Positions 37,372-50,110 of a stretch of DNA of 64,000 bases are shown here, in pieces. This DNA comes from Limnanthes douglasii subsp. nivea (lineage: Eukaryota > Streptophyta > Magnoliopsida > Brassicales > Limnanthaceae), in assembly GCA_036936605.1 (NCBI GenBank), contig JAUPFV010000002.1, positions 339,638,654 to 339,702,653 on the forward strand, read 5' to 3'. Numbering within the stretch: the stretch's first letter is position 1; every line of letters begins with the position of its first letter. Below the pieces are notes generated by a model. It worked only from the letters and a program-made list of their open reading frames with translations. It made no database searches and was not told where the DNA came from. A program made the translations under genes and the position numbers.

Positions 37372-38560
37372 AGAATCATGAAAAGCTGCTTGATTCTACC
37401 GGGATGCTAGTCAACCGATAATCCCGTTTTTATAATGACTGTGGTGTGGATATTTTGTAGTTGTGCTTGTTGAAGTTTTAACATTTCAAAGTTCTTGTCA
37501 TTCTATATTTTCCTATTAATACAGTCTATCTCACGGCATTTATTTTTTAATTTTATTGGAAAGAATTGGTTCAGAAATAAAATATTTGTAAAGTGAACAA
37601 TGTATAAGTATTAAATCGAATATATTGGTAGACTATTAAACGGCATTTGGATCATAAAATTGGACAAAAATACAATTTTAAAATTAATTGGATTTTTCAG
37701 CCAAAAATAAATTTTATTTTAATTCTAAGATTTTTGTCTATTTTCTCGTTTTCTCTCTCTGAACAAGCTTTTATCCAGATCCACAAACGTCATCCCGAAA
37801 ACTATGAACAACCTTGTTCCGATTTCGTAGTTTGAATTTCGTTTTCAAAACCAAATCATTTTACCTTCTTTGATTTTTTGCTTTGACCTCCAATTAAGCA
37901 TAGCCTTTATTTAACTTTTTTTAAAAGTCTGAAAATAACAAGTAAGCAACTAGGTATAAAATGTAGGTCGTTAGTTAGTGTTGTTTAACCTTCGCATTAT
38001 GAGTTGCATGATTAAGGTTTAGTTTGAAAATATTGAAAACGATAAATACGCTCTTAGTTAAGATTTTTATGATATATATCTTCTTAGTGACATTTTTTGG
38101 TAAACCATGATTTGAAAGTATGAAAAGTTCTCATTTTTTTGCATTTGATGTGTTGCATTCTAGTTATTTGGTTCAAATATATTGTCTCATGTCCTATTGT
38201 TTGCTATTTTCAGTGTGTACTTTGAGTTTCATAGGTTTGAAGGTGAAATATTACAATGTCTCGCATCTTCATTGTCTCTCATGACCACATCTCGTATTAT
38301 TTTGTATGGTTTAATCTGTCTTTTTCACTTGTATTACATCTTATCACATGTGCTTTGTTTTTTTACATGTACAGTATATTTCCATATGTGTTTGTACATG
38401 ATATGTTTTTTGTATGATGTCTCGCATGTCTCGCACATAACTGGTCTCGTCATATTTCTTATATCATTTCTCACATCCCTCGTTTAGTCTTGTTTTGCTT
38501 GTTATACCTGATCTAGACTCTTTCTTAATATTGGTCCCGCATTTTGTTGCACGAATAATG
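37372..38560. other. spacer without supported genes
   Basis: AT-rich. From about 38180 it repeatedly shows TCTCRCATG-type words that recur at 39100-39840; see findings. Confidence 0.4.
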
Positions 38561-38599
38561 ATGCTTAAAGCATGTCAATTTATATCCGGTCTAGTGAGC

Positions 38600-40430
38600 A
38601 TTCTAAAATTGATGAAAGAAAATTTTTTCATTACGGATGAGCAAATATAAGTTGTTAATGCAATGTCATTCTATACCATATTGAGGTTCATATGATATAC
38701 AGAAGGAGAATCTACAAATGAATAAGTATTATCAAATAATCATCGAGATCATCAAGAAATAATCGATAGAAGAGGACACTTCCAAACATGTTAAACTCAC
38801 CACTAAAGATATGTAGACTATCTTTAGTTTGAAGCACGGGCATGAGGAAATACCTTTAAACTCCAAAGGAGGATTCAAACTTAGATATGATGATGGTCAA
38901 GAAGTAGAGTCCAAGATCGTCATGACATACTTTCTTGATAAAAAAATTTAAAAAAAATAAAAAAAAATCAAAAAACCAATAAGAAATAATTTGATAAAGG
39001 TATGAATTTATGATTGATCTTTCATTATTGGTAACATTGGTATCACATGTTATTAATGTAGATAAGCGTGATCAAGTATCACAGATGTAGTTGTAATAGT
39101 CTTGCATATTTAATAAGATGTAGTCTCATCTTATAGTGTTTTGCTCGAGTATCGCATGTTCCGTTTGCAGTAGTCTAATATCACTCTTATTTTATTTATT
39201 GCAGTCTCGTATGTATTTAATACTGATTGATTATCGTTGTGTTTTATTTTACATGATGTAATAGACAAATCTTTTCAGTATCTAGGAATGTGAAAGGTAT
39301 AACAATGCTATACTATGTCAAAGACCTTGAAAAAAATGAGCATATATCATTGGTTTGGGTCAGACCTCTATCGAAAACAAACGTGATAGAGTTATTGAAT
39401 GTGTTGCACTTTTAATGGTTAGTAACTTGGTCAGTAATTGAACAAGAAAACAAATAGTGGTAATGACGTTAATATAATTTTTAATGCAGTAATTCATCAT
39501 GGAGCATACAACCATTACGCAGAGATAAGCAAGGTCAGACATGATTGTAAGATACTATAAATGGTAAGGATTCAAATCAAAATTAACAAACTTTGATTTG
39601 ATTCCAAAGATGAAGTATCTCAAAGATGAAGAGGTATAATATTTTTTAGTTGTACTAGTAGCGCACGTAGTATTTGTTCAAAGTATTAAATGTTTAGTCG
39701 TAGTAGTCTTGTCTATAGTATTTGATGCAGACTGACATGTAGTGTCTGAACCGGGCTCACATATTGTATAGAACTAGTCTCACATGTTTTATTTAAAGTA
39801 GTCTCTCATGTAGTATTTTGCTACAATCTCACATTATTTATTAAAAAAATCACTTTATAGGTTTTGAAAGGTGAATTAACCCCAATAGTTATGGATATAA
39901 ATGCATTTGGTGGGAATGAATATATTGAGAATAATTTGGGAGATGATTCATTTGGGATCCCAGATCATATACCAAAGGTAAGGCTTAAGAAGATAACTAA
40001 ATTCATAGCAAGATAAACAAAAAAAAGGCTTCAGACCCTAGACAACCACTAACCAAAATAACCAGTACAACCCTGAACCCATCCTGAACAACCCCAACAA
40101 TAACAAGAATAACCAGAAAACCAACCCCAACCCCAAGCAGAACAACTCTAGAACCAAACAGAACAACCCCAACACCAAGAAAAACCACAATAACCAGTAC
40201 AACCTTAACCCTAACCAAACCAACCTGAAAACCAACCAGAACAACCAGTACAACCCCAAACCTAACCAGAACACCTCGAAAACACCAACCAACAACCAAA
40301 AAACCACCAATAAAAAATACTCCCAATAAAAACCAGGGGTTTGAGAGATGACTCTGATGATGATACGCCACCCATTGCGGTTAAGTTAGAACGGATCCAA
40401 CGACTTCCAAAGACAATAATGGAAGGTTAA
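38600..40430 (+). pseudogene. decayed multi-exon gene relic, unidentified
   Basis: Separate protein-like islands lie on the plus strand. Near 38800-38950: IFSLKHGHEEIPLNSKGGFK followed by RYDDGQEVESKIVMTYFLD. At 39283-39360: NVKGITMLYYVKDLEKNEHI, preceded by a TTTTCAG acceptor. At 39861-39976: VLKGELTPIVMDINAFGGN ... DDSFGIPDHIPK, bounded by TTTATAG and GGTAAGG, good splice signals. At 40030-40330: a long Asn/Gln-rich open stretch (NQNNQYNPEP type). Then an Asp-rich end (40345-40430). I do not recognise the protein; a transposon-carried or host gene is equally possible. Confidence 0.3.
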
Positions 40431-40930
40431 GTCGAAGGACATGAGACTTGAATGACTATATCATGCGAGATGCCATGCTCATAACAATATTTGATTCCTT
40501 GACGGGGCATTAAATATGGAAATAAGAAGACCACTGGTGCCTCAACCTTGACACCAATCATTACCGTAAATAGGAATTCTATTGTTAATATGGATTTAAT
40601 GGTAATAGTCATCGGGAATTTATGGTTCCTCTTTGGATGGGCCTTCAAGAGAATCAAAACTATCGGTATCGTCCTCCACATGAAAATAAAGCTTTCCAGC
40701 TCTGCCTTATTATAATATTAATCTCATAGAGATAAAGTGAGGATGTAGAGAGTGGTGCTCTATATTGTAATAAGAAGAAAAAGCGTAAGACCATAAAATA
40801 TGTAAAGAAGTAAAGAAGGCGACATGTGGCGATAAGACTTAAAAATAACATAAGTATTCGCGTATATACGTAGACGTACATGTATATATAAAGATCAATA
40901 CGAGAGAAAAAAAACCCAAAGGCCTCGACA
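40431..40930. other. spacer
   Basis: No convincing frame on either strand; ends in AT-rich TATATA-type sequence near 40860-40890. Confidence 0.4.
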
Positions 40931-41027
40931 AAATATCATATTGAATTAAAGATCAACTGCATACCGGAACACTCCATCAGCTCAACATCAAGAAACAGAG
41001 TGTATGGAGTTACTAATACGGAAAAAC

Positions 41028-41432
41028 CAGTCATGCCCCATAAATTTTGACTTAGGAAAGAGACGCGACCAAAAAAATCAACCTATTGGCCTTAAGTGAC
41101 CATCTAGTCGCTTAAGGCCTAGGGTGGCCTTAAGAGACAACCTAGTCGCTTAAGGAATAGGTTTACTAATCATGGCCAGCTGATGTTAAGCGACCACATC
41201 GCTAAAGTAGGATTTAAATATACATATTTTGAATGATTTTTTATACGACACAAATAAGTCTAAGGTGAGTTAACCAAGTCTGAGCCCACAAATTTATATT
41301 AAGAAAGAGACGCGACCGAACACATCGGCCTATTGGCCTTAAGCATCCACCTAGTTACTTAAGGCCTATGTTGGACTTAAGGGATCACCTAGTCGCTTAA
41401 GGCATAGGTTGGCCAAGCATGGCGAGATGGCA
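41028..41432. repeat. two copies of a ~250-bp tandem unit
   Basis: 41030-41170 and 41278-41430 share AAGAGACGCGACC, CCTATTGGCCTTAAG and CCTAGTCGCTTAAGG at the same spacing. Inside each unit, a shorter CTAGTCGCTTAAGGC motif is itself repeated. This nested-repeat style is typical of gypsy LTR U3 regions. Confidence 0.75.
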
Positions 41433-42300
41433 TATCTTGGTCATCCTACTTTGAGTAATCCTTAAAATGCTTAAGGCTTGCAGCAGTAGAAGCTAACCCA
41501 ATGGTGATACGCGAGCAATTGGCCTCTTTAGGTTAAGCTAGCCAAAACCTACCGCGCAAGGAATAATCATATATGTGCTCCATGGAGAGTACACAACGAA
41601 CTCATACTTTACACCCCCGCGAATATTATCCCATAAACACTTAACCTTTATTACTCCTCACACCCCCAATTATCATCGAGACGTACGAAAACCATGTCTG
41701 ACAACGAATAGGAACACGATCTGACATTGTATGAAAAGGTTGTCCTGAAGGATATACCTTTGTCTGATAAAACATCTGCAATGTCAGGATAGGCTACGCC
41801 AATGAGGAGCCAACAATTTAAGACTTCACCAAATCGGGACTATTATATAATGAGTGAAGGTAACCTTAATGAGGTGGATGAAAATTAGAGAGAATATAAT
41901 AACAACATAAGATTTTACTTTGTAGTACATATTATCAATAAAACATAAATATTCTTTATTTATAGTTTCAAGCTCTTGCAATTGTTTGTTACAGATCGTC
42001 ATTTGCTCAAACTATCATTGTTCATTAGGTTCGTGTGATTTTTATACACCCAATTCTTTATTCATAATGTACCATTTTTTAAAGAATAAAACATTCTCGA
42101 TATTTTGGGTGGGTTGATCCCCTAATTGATGATATCTCATAGTTCACGATTAAGTAATTATTGAAGAGGGTTGAAAGATCGAAAATGAGAATTCGACAAA
42201 AGATGATTATTATTATTATTAGGGTTCTATGTTTGTTTATGTGTATTTGGATTTTTGTTTTTTAACTATAAAACAAATCGTAAAAAATTGAACAACATAT
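41433..42300 (+). repeat. probable gypsy LTR remnant
   Basis: Follows the tandem units. A TATA-like CTATTATATAATG (near 41841) and AATAAA (near 41938) are in LTR-like order. No partner LTR or element body was identified. Confidence 0.3.
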
Positions 42301-43559
42301 ATGAATGAAATCCTCATTTGAAAACAACACAAGTATTGAACAAAATATAGATCATAATTGCCCAATTAAAATCATTTGACATTATTTGATGATGACTTAG
42401 ACAATAAATAGATCATAGCTACCCAAAACAACAAAATAACCAAGTTGACTGACATTAAACAACAAACCTAGCAAACGCAATAAAAAACCATCTTAATAAC
42501 TATGACAAGAGAATGATTCTAAAAACCCAACATTTCATAAACTAATAAAAGCTTGTTCAGAAAAAATTCTAAGTCATTAAAAAAAGCATCAACTGAGTTT
42601 AAATAAAGCTAACCACCAACATTTCTTATAAAAACCATAAAAAAATTCATAGTTAGGCTAACTAGTAACAAGCCCAACTAGTTACAAATATTCAAGTGCC
42701 AAACATCAATTCATAACCAGTCTATCAAATTTAAAGTGTAGATATTTTTTGATAGTTCATTACTTGCAAAATTATTGGGAACCTCTCTTTGTGATGATAG
42801 AAATTTTTTGCAAACAAAGATCCAGAAACAACACCAGCATAAATATTTGTATTAATTATTATGTTATCTGAACCAAAAGGAGTTGTTGCAGCAACTTGTG
42901 ATACAACCCTGGAAAACCAATCTGCAACACTAGTATACCACGTACGATTGTTTTCTTTGCAATTACTAACCAAGTTTCATGGAGCTTTTGTTTTTTAATT
43001 TTCGTTGAAGCTTGGTTTGCAACCTTGAATTGTTGCATAGTTCATGTTCTTATACAATTGGTATATAGGGAGATGATGTTGTTTTGAGAAGTAAATAATG
43101 ATATTCCAACCTATATATCAAATATAAAATTAGAATTAAATTTAAAAGTCACAACTTGAATAATATGTCAAAAACAATTTAATGGTAACAATTGGATTTT
43201 AACAATTGGGAGAACAATTTGCTTTTACACATGTTAACAATGTGAGTTGTCTCATTTATAAGATTAAAACATCGCCTAACAAATGAAAGTTTAAACGTAA
43301 AGCAAAAAGAAGATCAAATAGATAAATATATAAGACACTCTGAGTTGTCTCATTTATACGATTAAAACCTCACCTAACAAATGAAAGTATAAACGTAAAG
43401 CAAAAAGAAGATAAAATAGATAAATATACAAGAACGTAATAAACGTTTTAAGAATATTCATATTTAATTTGTAAAGAGGATGACAATTATTATTGATATG
43501 ACATGAGATATCAATTGAGTATACAACAAGTAAAACCAAGTAATAAGCAAAAACTCGAG
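42301..43559. other. spacer with one unassigned minus-strand frame
   Basis: AT-rich. A minus-strand frame at 42973-42731 (begins MVSNCKENNRTWYTSVADWF, includes TTPFGSDNIIINTNIYAGVV) has unusually balanced composition for this spacer, but I recognise no family and see no promoter. A tandem pair (43240-43310, 43340-43410: GAGTTGTCTCATTTATA...CCTAACAAATGAAAGT) is also present. Confidence 0.25.
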
Positions 43560-44400
43560 CATTTTATGCTTTATATAGACACGAATAACCTTGACTCGAC
43601 CAAGTGGCCAAAATTACAGCACAAACATGATGCAACAAACAAGCTTGGTCCTTGACCCAAATTGCATATAGCCACGATAGATCTCCATAGCGCGACAAGT
43701 AAGCTTGGCTAATGGTCAAGCTTACAGCAAGCTCTAGTCGTTCAATAAGGCATGACAAAAAAACTTCACAAAGATTTGACTAGGCTTACACCAAGTTATG
43801 TTTTCGCCTCGTAGCGCAACCAACAAGTTTGGTAATTGGTTCGGTTAGTACATGGCCACAGTCACGCCCTAAGGTGTGATCAACAAGCTTGGTCACTGTG
43901 CAAGCCACATGTGACGAGTACGGGAAACGTATTTGGATAAAACACCTGATAACTTATGACACCGCACCTAAAAGGACTTAACTAATTCCAATCAAGCACG
44001 TAAAAGAGTAGAAATATTGCACCAATGGGAAGGCAACTACCTAGGGTACCTCCAAACTGAGGCTATTATAAAAAGAATAAATGAATCATTTGGAATTGTG
44101 GTGAAAGTGAGAGAGATTGAGAGAGAGAGAGAGTAACAAAAAACATAGAATCATAGTTGTAATCCTCTTGAGAAAGTATATCAAATTATTGTACTTTTTG
44201 TATCTTTCATCTTCTTTTTGCTTCACTTATAAACTTCTAATTGTTGAGTTAGTTCATAGAGTCATCATTTTGGTTCTGTTTTTCGCAAACGAGTTCAACC
44301 ATATATCTTAACCAACTATTGAGACAATAAGAGAGACGTATACTCATGAGACGTGCGGCTAATAACAACCGAAGTAGAGGGGCTAGAGACTAGGAAGATC
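43560..44400 (+). repeat. probable gypsy LTR with internal repeats
   Basis: Repeated AACAAGCTTGGT-type motifs (43630-43900) precede a TATA-like GGCTATTATAAAAAG (44060-44074) and a (GA)n tract at 44103-44133. Inverted relatives of the repeated motif occur at 49010-49320. Confidence 0.4.
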
Positions 44401-44779
44401 TCTGTGGATTATATGAAAACAACAAACTTACTCTTCATTCCCGCTAAAGGCCAATTCTCATTTGACATCAACATTCGTTATACACCATATCCTATTGTAT
44501 GATGCTACAGGAAGGGAACTATACCCATGGAAAAGATGGTACTTGATATTTCAGTAGGCATTGGAAGATGGGCAAAGAGTGAGGTGGTAAATAAATATTT
44601 CTTGATTCATCATCCTTCTATAACTCATCTTAAGACGACCATATTTTCTTTACTTCAAAGAAACAGCCTCACCTTATCATCAATGCATGAGGTACATAGT
44701 GGGAGACGAAGTTTGAGTAATAAAATGATACACGAGTGATCTACAAAGAACCAGTAGAAGACCAGTAGAACTTGGCTCA

Positions 44780-45000
44780 AATGCCAAAACTGCATATGCT
44801 GGCATGAGCAAGAATGTATCAGCCACCTAATAACGGGGTTCTCTTATTGTGGAAGACCCTCTGGAGAACCAAATTCAGTTTGGATCTATGGAGAAGTAGC
44901 TGGAAATATGCTTGGAAAGAAATGACGATCCTGTGGTGGGCATTGGGATGAATCTGGATAAGGAGATAAAAGCGGACCTAACTTTCACCTAACCCTCAGA
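44780..45000 (+). pseudogene. gypsy pol fragment (pre-RT region)
   Basis: One frame reads EDPLENQIQFGSMEK, LEICLERNDDPVV and NLDKEIKADL, resembling the protease-RT linker of Tat/Athila-type gypsy polyproteins (initial acidic peptide, then I-G-x2-L-x4-K-x2-L). It is short and flanked by stops. Confidence 0.4.
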
Positions 45001-45226
45001 TTGATTATTTTTCTCCTTATATAGAATCATTGAGTTGGGGTATCTTGGTAGACGCCTGCCCATTGGTTCGCCATCGTATGGTCTTTTTGTTGTGTTATCA
45101 GAATCAGGTGCATCTTATGCGTTGCGTCATAATACGGTGTTAGGTGATTTATCAAGATGGTGTTAGAGATGATTTATATACTATTAGATGTGGCCTATGT
45201 GCTACCAGTGGCATAGAAAGAGAGGG

Positions 45227-45852
45227 TGATGAGGATGCCTCCATCAACTAATAAATCAAGAAAAGTCCAAGAAGATTGAAGTAATGTAGAAACGCGAATG
45301 AAATCAAATAGAGGGTTTTTTTATGAGAAACTGAGACGAACTATAAGCAATGCATCAGTACAACACTTGATATTTAGTGGCTGAGGTCAAAACGAGAGGT
45401 ATCGATGTCCTAACAAGGTAATTGGAAGCCTATCGATGAATATGAACGCTATCAACCATGCCGAGGTATAACTAATGGGCATTGACGCCAACTTGTGAAG
45501 AACACCGAGCATATGCCTCACCGAGAAGAGGTTTCTCACAAAGGAACAATTAGCATGACAAGAGATATCAGGGAATAACACATAGATACCAAAGAAGGTC
45601 AACTTCACTTAAATGGTTGCTCACTAAAAATGGCTTAACAGACCGTGACTAACGTAATGGCTTAACTTAAAGGGAGATTACTATAATTCTTGTCTATGAA
45701 CAAGATTAAGGGGATTATGTAATTAGTGGAAGAATATATATTCTCTTTAAACATTATAAATAGGTCGGCGATTATGTAAAAATGCATATTTTCTTCTCTG
45801 ATTAATAAAATTACTACTTGTCGTAATATTTGTTATTTTCTCCTTTAAAAAC
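45227..45852 (+). repeat. old gypsy LTR, left copy
   Basis: Begins TGATGAGGATGCC after a purine tract AGAAAGAGAGGG. It contains TATAAATAGG (45755-45764) and AATAAAAT (near 45804). It ends just before CGGCGTCGTCTGTGGGAAG (45855), which matches the usual GGCGCCGTCTGTGGGAA start of many plant gypsy leaders. The right copy is at 48305-48968; the two are clearly diverged, with several indels, so the insertion is old. Confidence 0.8.
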
Positions 45853-45909
45853 TTCGGCGTCGTCTGTGGGAAGTCTAACAGAAATACAAAGCAGTAGGAT
45901 TCTTGAAAC

Positions 45910-47500
45910 ATGTTGGTAACAGGATCAGGGATCAAAACGGAAGTTACAAAGCGGAGCGAGGCAACGGATTACCGGAGAATTGCAGCGGATCAAGTGGATG
46001 GGCAGATTCAGTTGCCTCATGTCACTGTCACCAGTACAGAGACTATGGACGCAGCCCACGTTAAAGCAGGACCCCAAGGTGGTCAGGCACCAATTACTAT
46101 CAATCTGGAGATCGCACCGCCCATACCGGTAAAACATTACGGGGCCCACTTTGTAGGAAACAGTGGTCGGTAACCTCGCAATTATGCTAATAGTCCAGCA
46201 GCTGGAGTAGCAGCTTTAACACCTGAAACAGGAACAACATGGGGAATAATACGACCGAGATGCTAAGGAGCAGTCCATGAAAGTTACCATAGCTGAACTA
46301 AACGACCCATTGCATGCATTAACAACCAAGATGCGAGGAACTAGTTGTGGGGGTCATCGTTCGGGGATTGATGTCAGTCGTGCTAACCAAGGGGATTGGT
46401 CTCTCAAACACAAGGATAAAGAAGATGAGAACATAAAAATAGTGGCAAAAGATGATCCAGTGGACAAGAACCATGACAAGATATACAACTGAATGCTCTA
46501 AAGAGGACTCGGGAGAGTGAGGATCTGCCAGTACGATCAAGTACGCCCTAGAATGTCCACCTACGTCCTTAAAAAGTCTCCATTCATGTAAAAGATCCTC
46601 GATCCTAGCTCCTCGTAAAACTCGACTCATTCCGAATTGAAGCGTATGATGGTACAAGGGATTTTGAGAGGAACTTCGAGCAGTTTTGCAACATGATGAT
46701 GGTGTATAACCTGGATGATGTCATGCTCTGCCGAGCCCTATCCATGACCCTTAAAGGTAATGTCATGGAGTGGTTTAGAAATCTACCTAGGGGATCTGTT
46801 TGTGATTTCGCAGGTTTATAGAAAGACTTTCGAGAAATATTCGTGCGCAACAAAGAACTCTCATGCGAAAGAGACTCTATTACGGACCTTTACCAAAGAT
46901 AATTTGAGATGTTAAGAGCCTATCTTAAGCGTTTTGTCCATATTATGAATTCCTTTCCATATTTTAAAGAGAATATGGAAGTCGTCTTGCTCAAGAGAGG
47001 CCTCGATCGACGGGGGTAGTTGTATGCTAATCTAATCAATTTTTTGGTGGATAAGATGGGAGATTTCTTGGCCCAAGTAGTTGATTTAATCCGAGTAGAT
47101 GGTGGTAGAAAGGATATTTACTGAAAAAATCTACCTCATACTCCAAAATAGGATCGTATGACAGAAAAAAGATGGATGATGGGTCTTACCGTGATGGCGC
47201 TCGCCGCCCAATGCATTATGAGAACCCATCAAGTTATTTTACCCTATTAACATAGACAATCTCGGTTATTTATGATTGAATGAAGGGAACAAGAAGATAC
47301 AAGTCCCCTCGAATTATGAGGGCACCTGGTCACAAACAATCAAGCACACACTTATTTCTTACCATAATAACCATGGACATCCAAGTGATGAATGTTGGTA
47401 GCTGAAAGAAAAGATCTAAAGGTTAATAGATAATGGTTAGCTCATCTAGTTCGTTAAAGAGATAGATCTACATCGCCAACCCAAGCTCATTCAAAGGTAA
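45910..47500 (+). pseudogene. Ty3/gypsy gag relic
   Basis: An N-terminal open stretch at 45910-46173 (MLVTGSGIKTEVTKRSE) is followed at 46630-47120 by a clear Retrotrans_gag pattern: RIEAYDGTRDFERNFEQF, LCRALSMTLKGNVMEWFRNL, DFREIFVRN, LYQR, LLKRGLD. Stops lie at 46818, 46900 and 47020. Near 47350-47460 NNHGHPSDECW, LKEKI, RLIDNG gives the His/Cys tail of Tat-type gag. Protease, RT and integrase are missing before the right LTR, so the element is internally deleted. Confidence 0.75.
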
Positions 47501-48304
47501 GATACTCATACTTTAGAGTTAATCGGGAGAAATACTTCTCTAAGAACGACGAGTTCTCATATTCGGTTTTTGTTCCTTCACCAGCAACTGCACTCAACTT
47601 CTCTTTTTTCTTACAATATTTTTTTGGCTCCATCTGGGTCAGTAGAACAACTGCAGTGAGTCAATACGACTTATAAGTGCAAGCAAATTGCAGGGATAAC
47701 TCACGACACGCTGGATTTCCAACAAAGGGGTTTCCCACCACACAAGAGATTTAGAGCTAACGCATGTACACCAAGCTATGGTGGCCCTAATACCACGTTA
47801 TTATTGGAAATCATAAAATATTAATATAAAGGTACAATACAAACATACCTTCTTTACCGAAGACTACGAGAATTCAAAATTGTTAAGAGCTTTGGCTTCT
47901 GAGAATAGTTTCTTTTCTCTTACGAATACAAAGTTATCTTCAAAATAATGATAACTTCAAAAAATTTAAAAGTTTAATATCAATGTGAATCGATACTACA
48001 TGCGTGATAAGATAGCAATTATCATTCACATTAATTGCTAACACGTTTCCTCATAATCGAAGCGTCACACTACATCAAACCAAATTTATGTTTAAGACCA
48101 ATGATATTGCACGCGCCGTGTTGAAAATTCCACACGTCACGCTACTGTTGGACAATAAATCACTCAATTGCTACAAGTGTTACGACACAAGGCCCACGTG
48201 ACATATGAATGACTCAAGTATTCTACTATGTACTCTGCTTTGTAACATGTTATCCCATCGATTGTATATTTTCAAAATATAATTCATGGACTAGCAGGAA
48301 CCCT
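47501..48304. other. inner remainder of the deleted gypsy element
   Basis: No pol domains readable. 47690-47930 looks like unrelated inserted sequence. No gene supported. Confidence 0.4.
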
Positions 48305-48968
48305 TGATGAGGACGCCTCTATCAACTAAAAAATCAAGCAAAATCCGAGCAGATAGAAGTAATGTAAAGACGCGAATGAAATCAAACCAATGGTTTTGTT
48401 ATGCTAAACCGAGACAACCTATAAACAATACATCTATACAAGACTTGATATCAAGTGGCCAAGGTCAAAATGAGAGGTATCGAATTCCTAACAAGGTAAC
48501 TGGCAGCCCATTGTTCAATATCAACGCTAGCAACCATACTGGGTATAACCAATGGGCATCGGCACCAACTTGTGAAGAAAACCCGAGCAGATGCCTCACC
48601 GAGAAGAGGCCCGTCACAAAGGAATGTAGCACGATAAGATCGATCAAGGAACAGAGCATAGCTACCAATGTATGGTGAGTCTGATTGTTTATTGCAATTA
48701 ATGAAGAATTCATAAAAAACCATCTTCATTTAAATGGTTGCTGGCTAGAAACGACTTAATGAATCATGAGCGAGTATGGTCTAAATTAAACGGCCATTAC
48801 AATAAATTCTGGTCCATGAACGAGATTAAAGGGAATTTGTAATTAGTGGCAAAACAGAACTGCCTTTTAAACATTATAAATAAGTCGAAGATTATGTATA
48901 AAGACATATTTTCTTATATGATTAATAAAATTACAACTTCACATATTATTTATTATATTTTCCATTAA
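48305..48968 (+). repeat. old gypsy LTR, right copy
   Basis: Begins TGATGAGGACGCC; TATAAATAAG at 48875-48884 and AATAAAATTAC near 48925. Aligns along its whole length with 45227-45852 apart from indels. It is not preceded by a clear polypurine tract. Confidence 0.8.
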
Positions 48969-49009
48969 GGGGACTCAATTATGATGCTAGCAAGTCTTCG
49001 GCGAATATG

Positions 49010-49330
49010 GTCTAACTTTGGGTAGTGTGCTAGGGCGCGACCCGTTTTCTGAAACAATATGGTCACCGTGGACTAGTTTGTTGGTTGGGTTACAATGCAC
49101 GAATAATCCTTATCACAGGTGTTTTTCGTTGGCCAAGGTTGTTGGTTAAGACATGGTGCACGATAAGGCCTTAGCGCAATCTTGGCCATTGGCCAAGCTT
49201 GTCGGTCGAGCCATGATGCGTGGCGTATCTTTGGTGCACCATCGACCGTTGGTCAAGATTTATGGTCAACCCATGGCATGTGACTAGACTTTGGCACAAA
49301 CTTGGTTGTTTGCTAGTCTTACCACACAAA
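49010..49330 (-). repeat. ~60-bp tandem repeats, LTR-like
   Basis: Roughly four imperfect units contain TTGGCCAAGSTTGT and GGTYRAGMCATGRTG. The reverse complement resembles the AACAAGCTTGGT repeats at 43630-43900, so the two arrays lie in opposite orientation. Confidence 0.6.
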
Positions 49331-50110
49331 TAAAAAAATACCCCGGGCGGCCTGTAAAACGATCTCATAAAGACATTCGATAACCTACGTTCAAATCATA
49401 CAAATTTTGTAAAAAATAGAGTATTCGATAAGTTGGGACTTATTAACTAAGATTTATGTGAAGACATAACATTAGCCATATAAAAATTAATTCACTCTCA
49501 AAAGTTAAAATCGTACGAAGTTTCTATATAAAAGGGATTTATTTCATAAACTAAACATGTTAAACTACCTTAAGAATCAAATTGGATGAATAGTTTAATA
49601 AAATAGAATCATGTTTCAGTCGAATGAGGAACGATATTAATAATAATTAAGCTTGATTCTCCATGATGGATGGACGGTCACTGAATTTTTACAGTAGTAT
49701 CATTGGCTAATTTTTGCTCTTCAAGTTCTTTCAGAATATCAGCAACACAATATACTGTTGAAGTTGAGAACTAAAGAAGATTATGTTTTGCATACAGTAT
49801 AACTACATTGACAATTATATTCACTTGAAAATCTGTTGTGGTCTAATTCCATGCAGATTTCTTACCTTTTAGTGTCACGTGTAAATTGATATTCTTTTCT
49901 AAGAAGACTTTCGAGTCTTGACGTAAAATAACTTGTTCAAAAAATGTCTCGGCCATCACTTTATAATGACTAATCTGTTTGGCTAAATGAAAACTGCATT
50001 CTTTATTTAGTTTGATAACGAAATATTTCAGTTTTTGTTAACAAACGTATAAATTTCCGATCATAGTAAGGTTATCACGCGACTATTGATCCACCAATAT
50101 ATATATATAT
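49331..50110. other. spacer
   Basis: AT-rich, ending in (AT)n at 50096-50110. No gene seen. Confidence 0.5.

Noticed and set aside
40190..40220. Telomere-type repeat (AACCCTAACC)
   Set aside because: Only one partial match inside an A/C-rich tract; no CCCTAAA array.
40003..40371. Val/Leu/Gly-rich minus-strand frame as a transmembrane protein
   Set aside because: It is the reverse strand of the AAC/CCA-rich Asn/Gln tract; composition alone explains it.
42731..42973. 80-codon minus-strand frame as a real gene
   Set aside because: Good composition but no recognised family, promoter or neighbours; listed only within the spacer entry.
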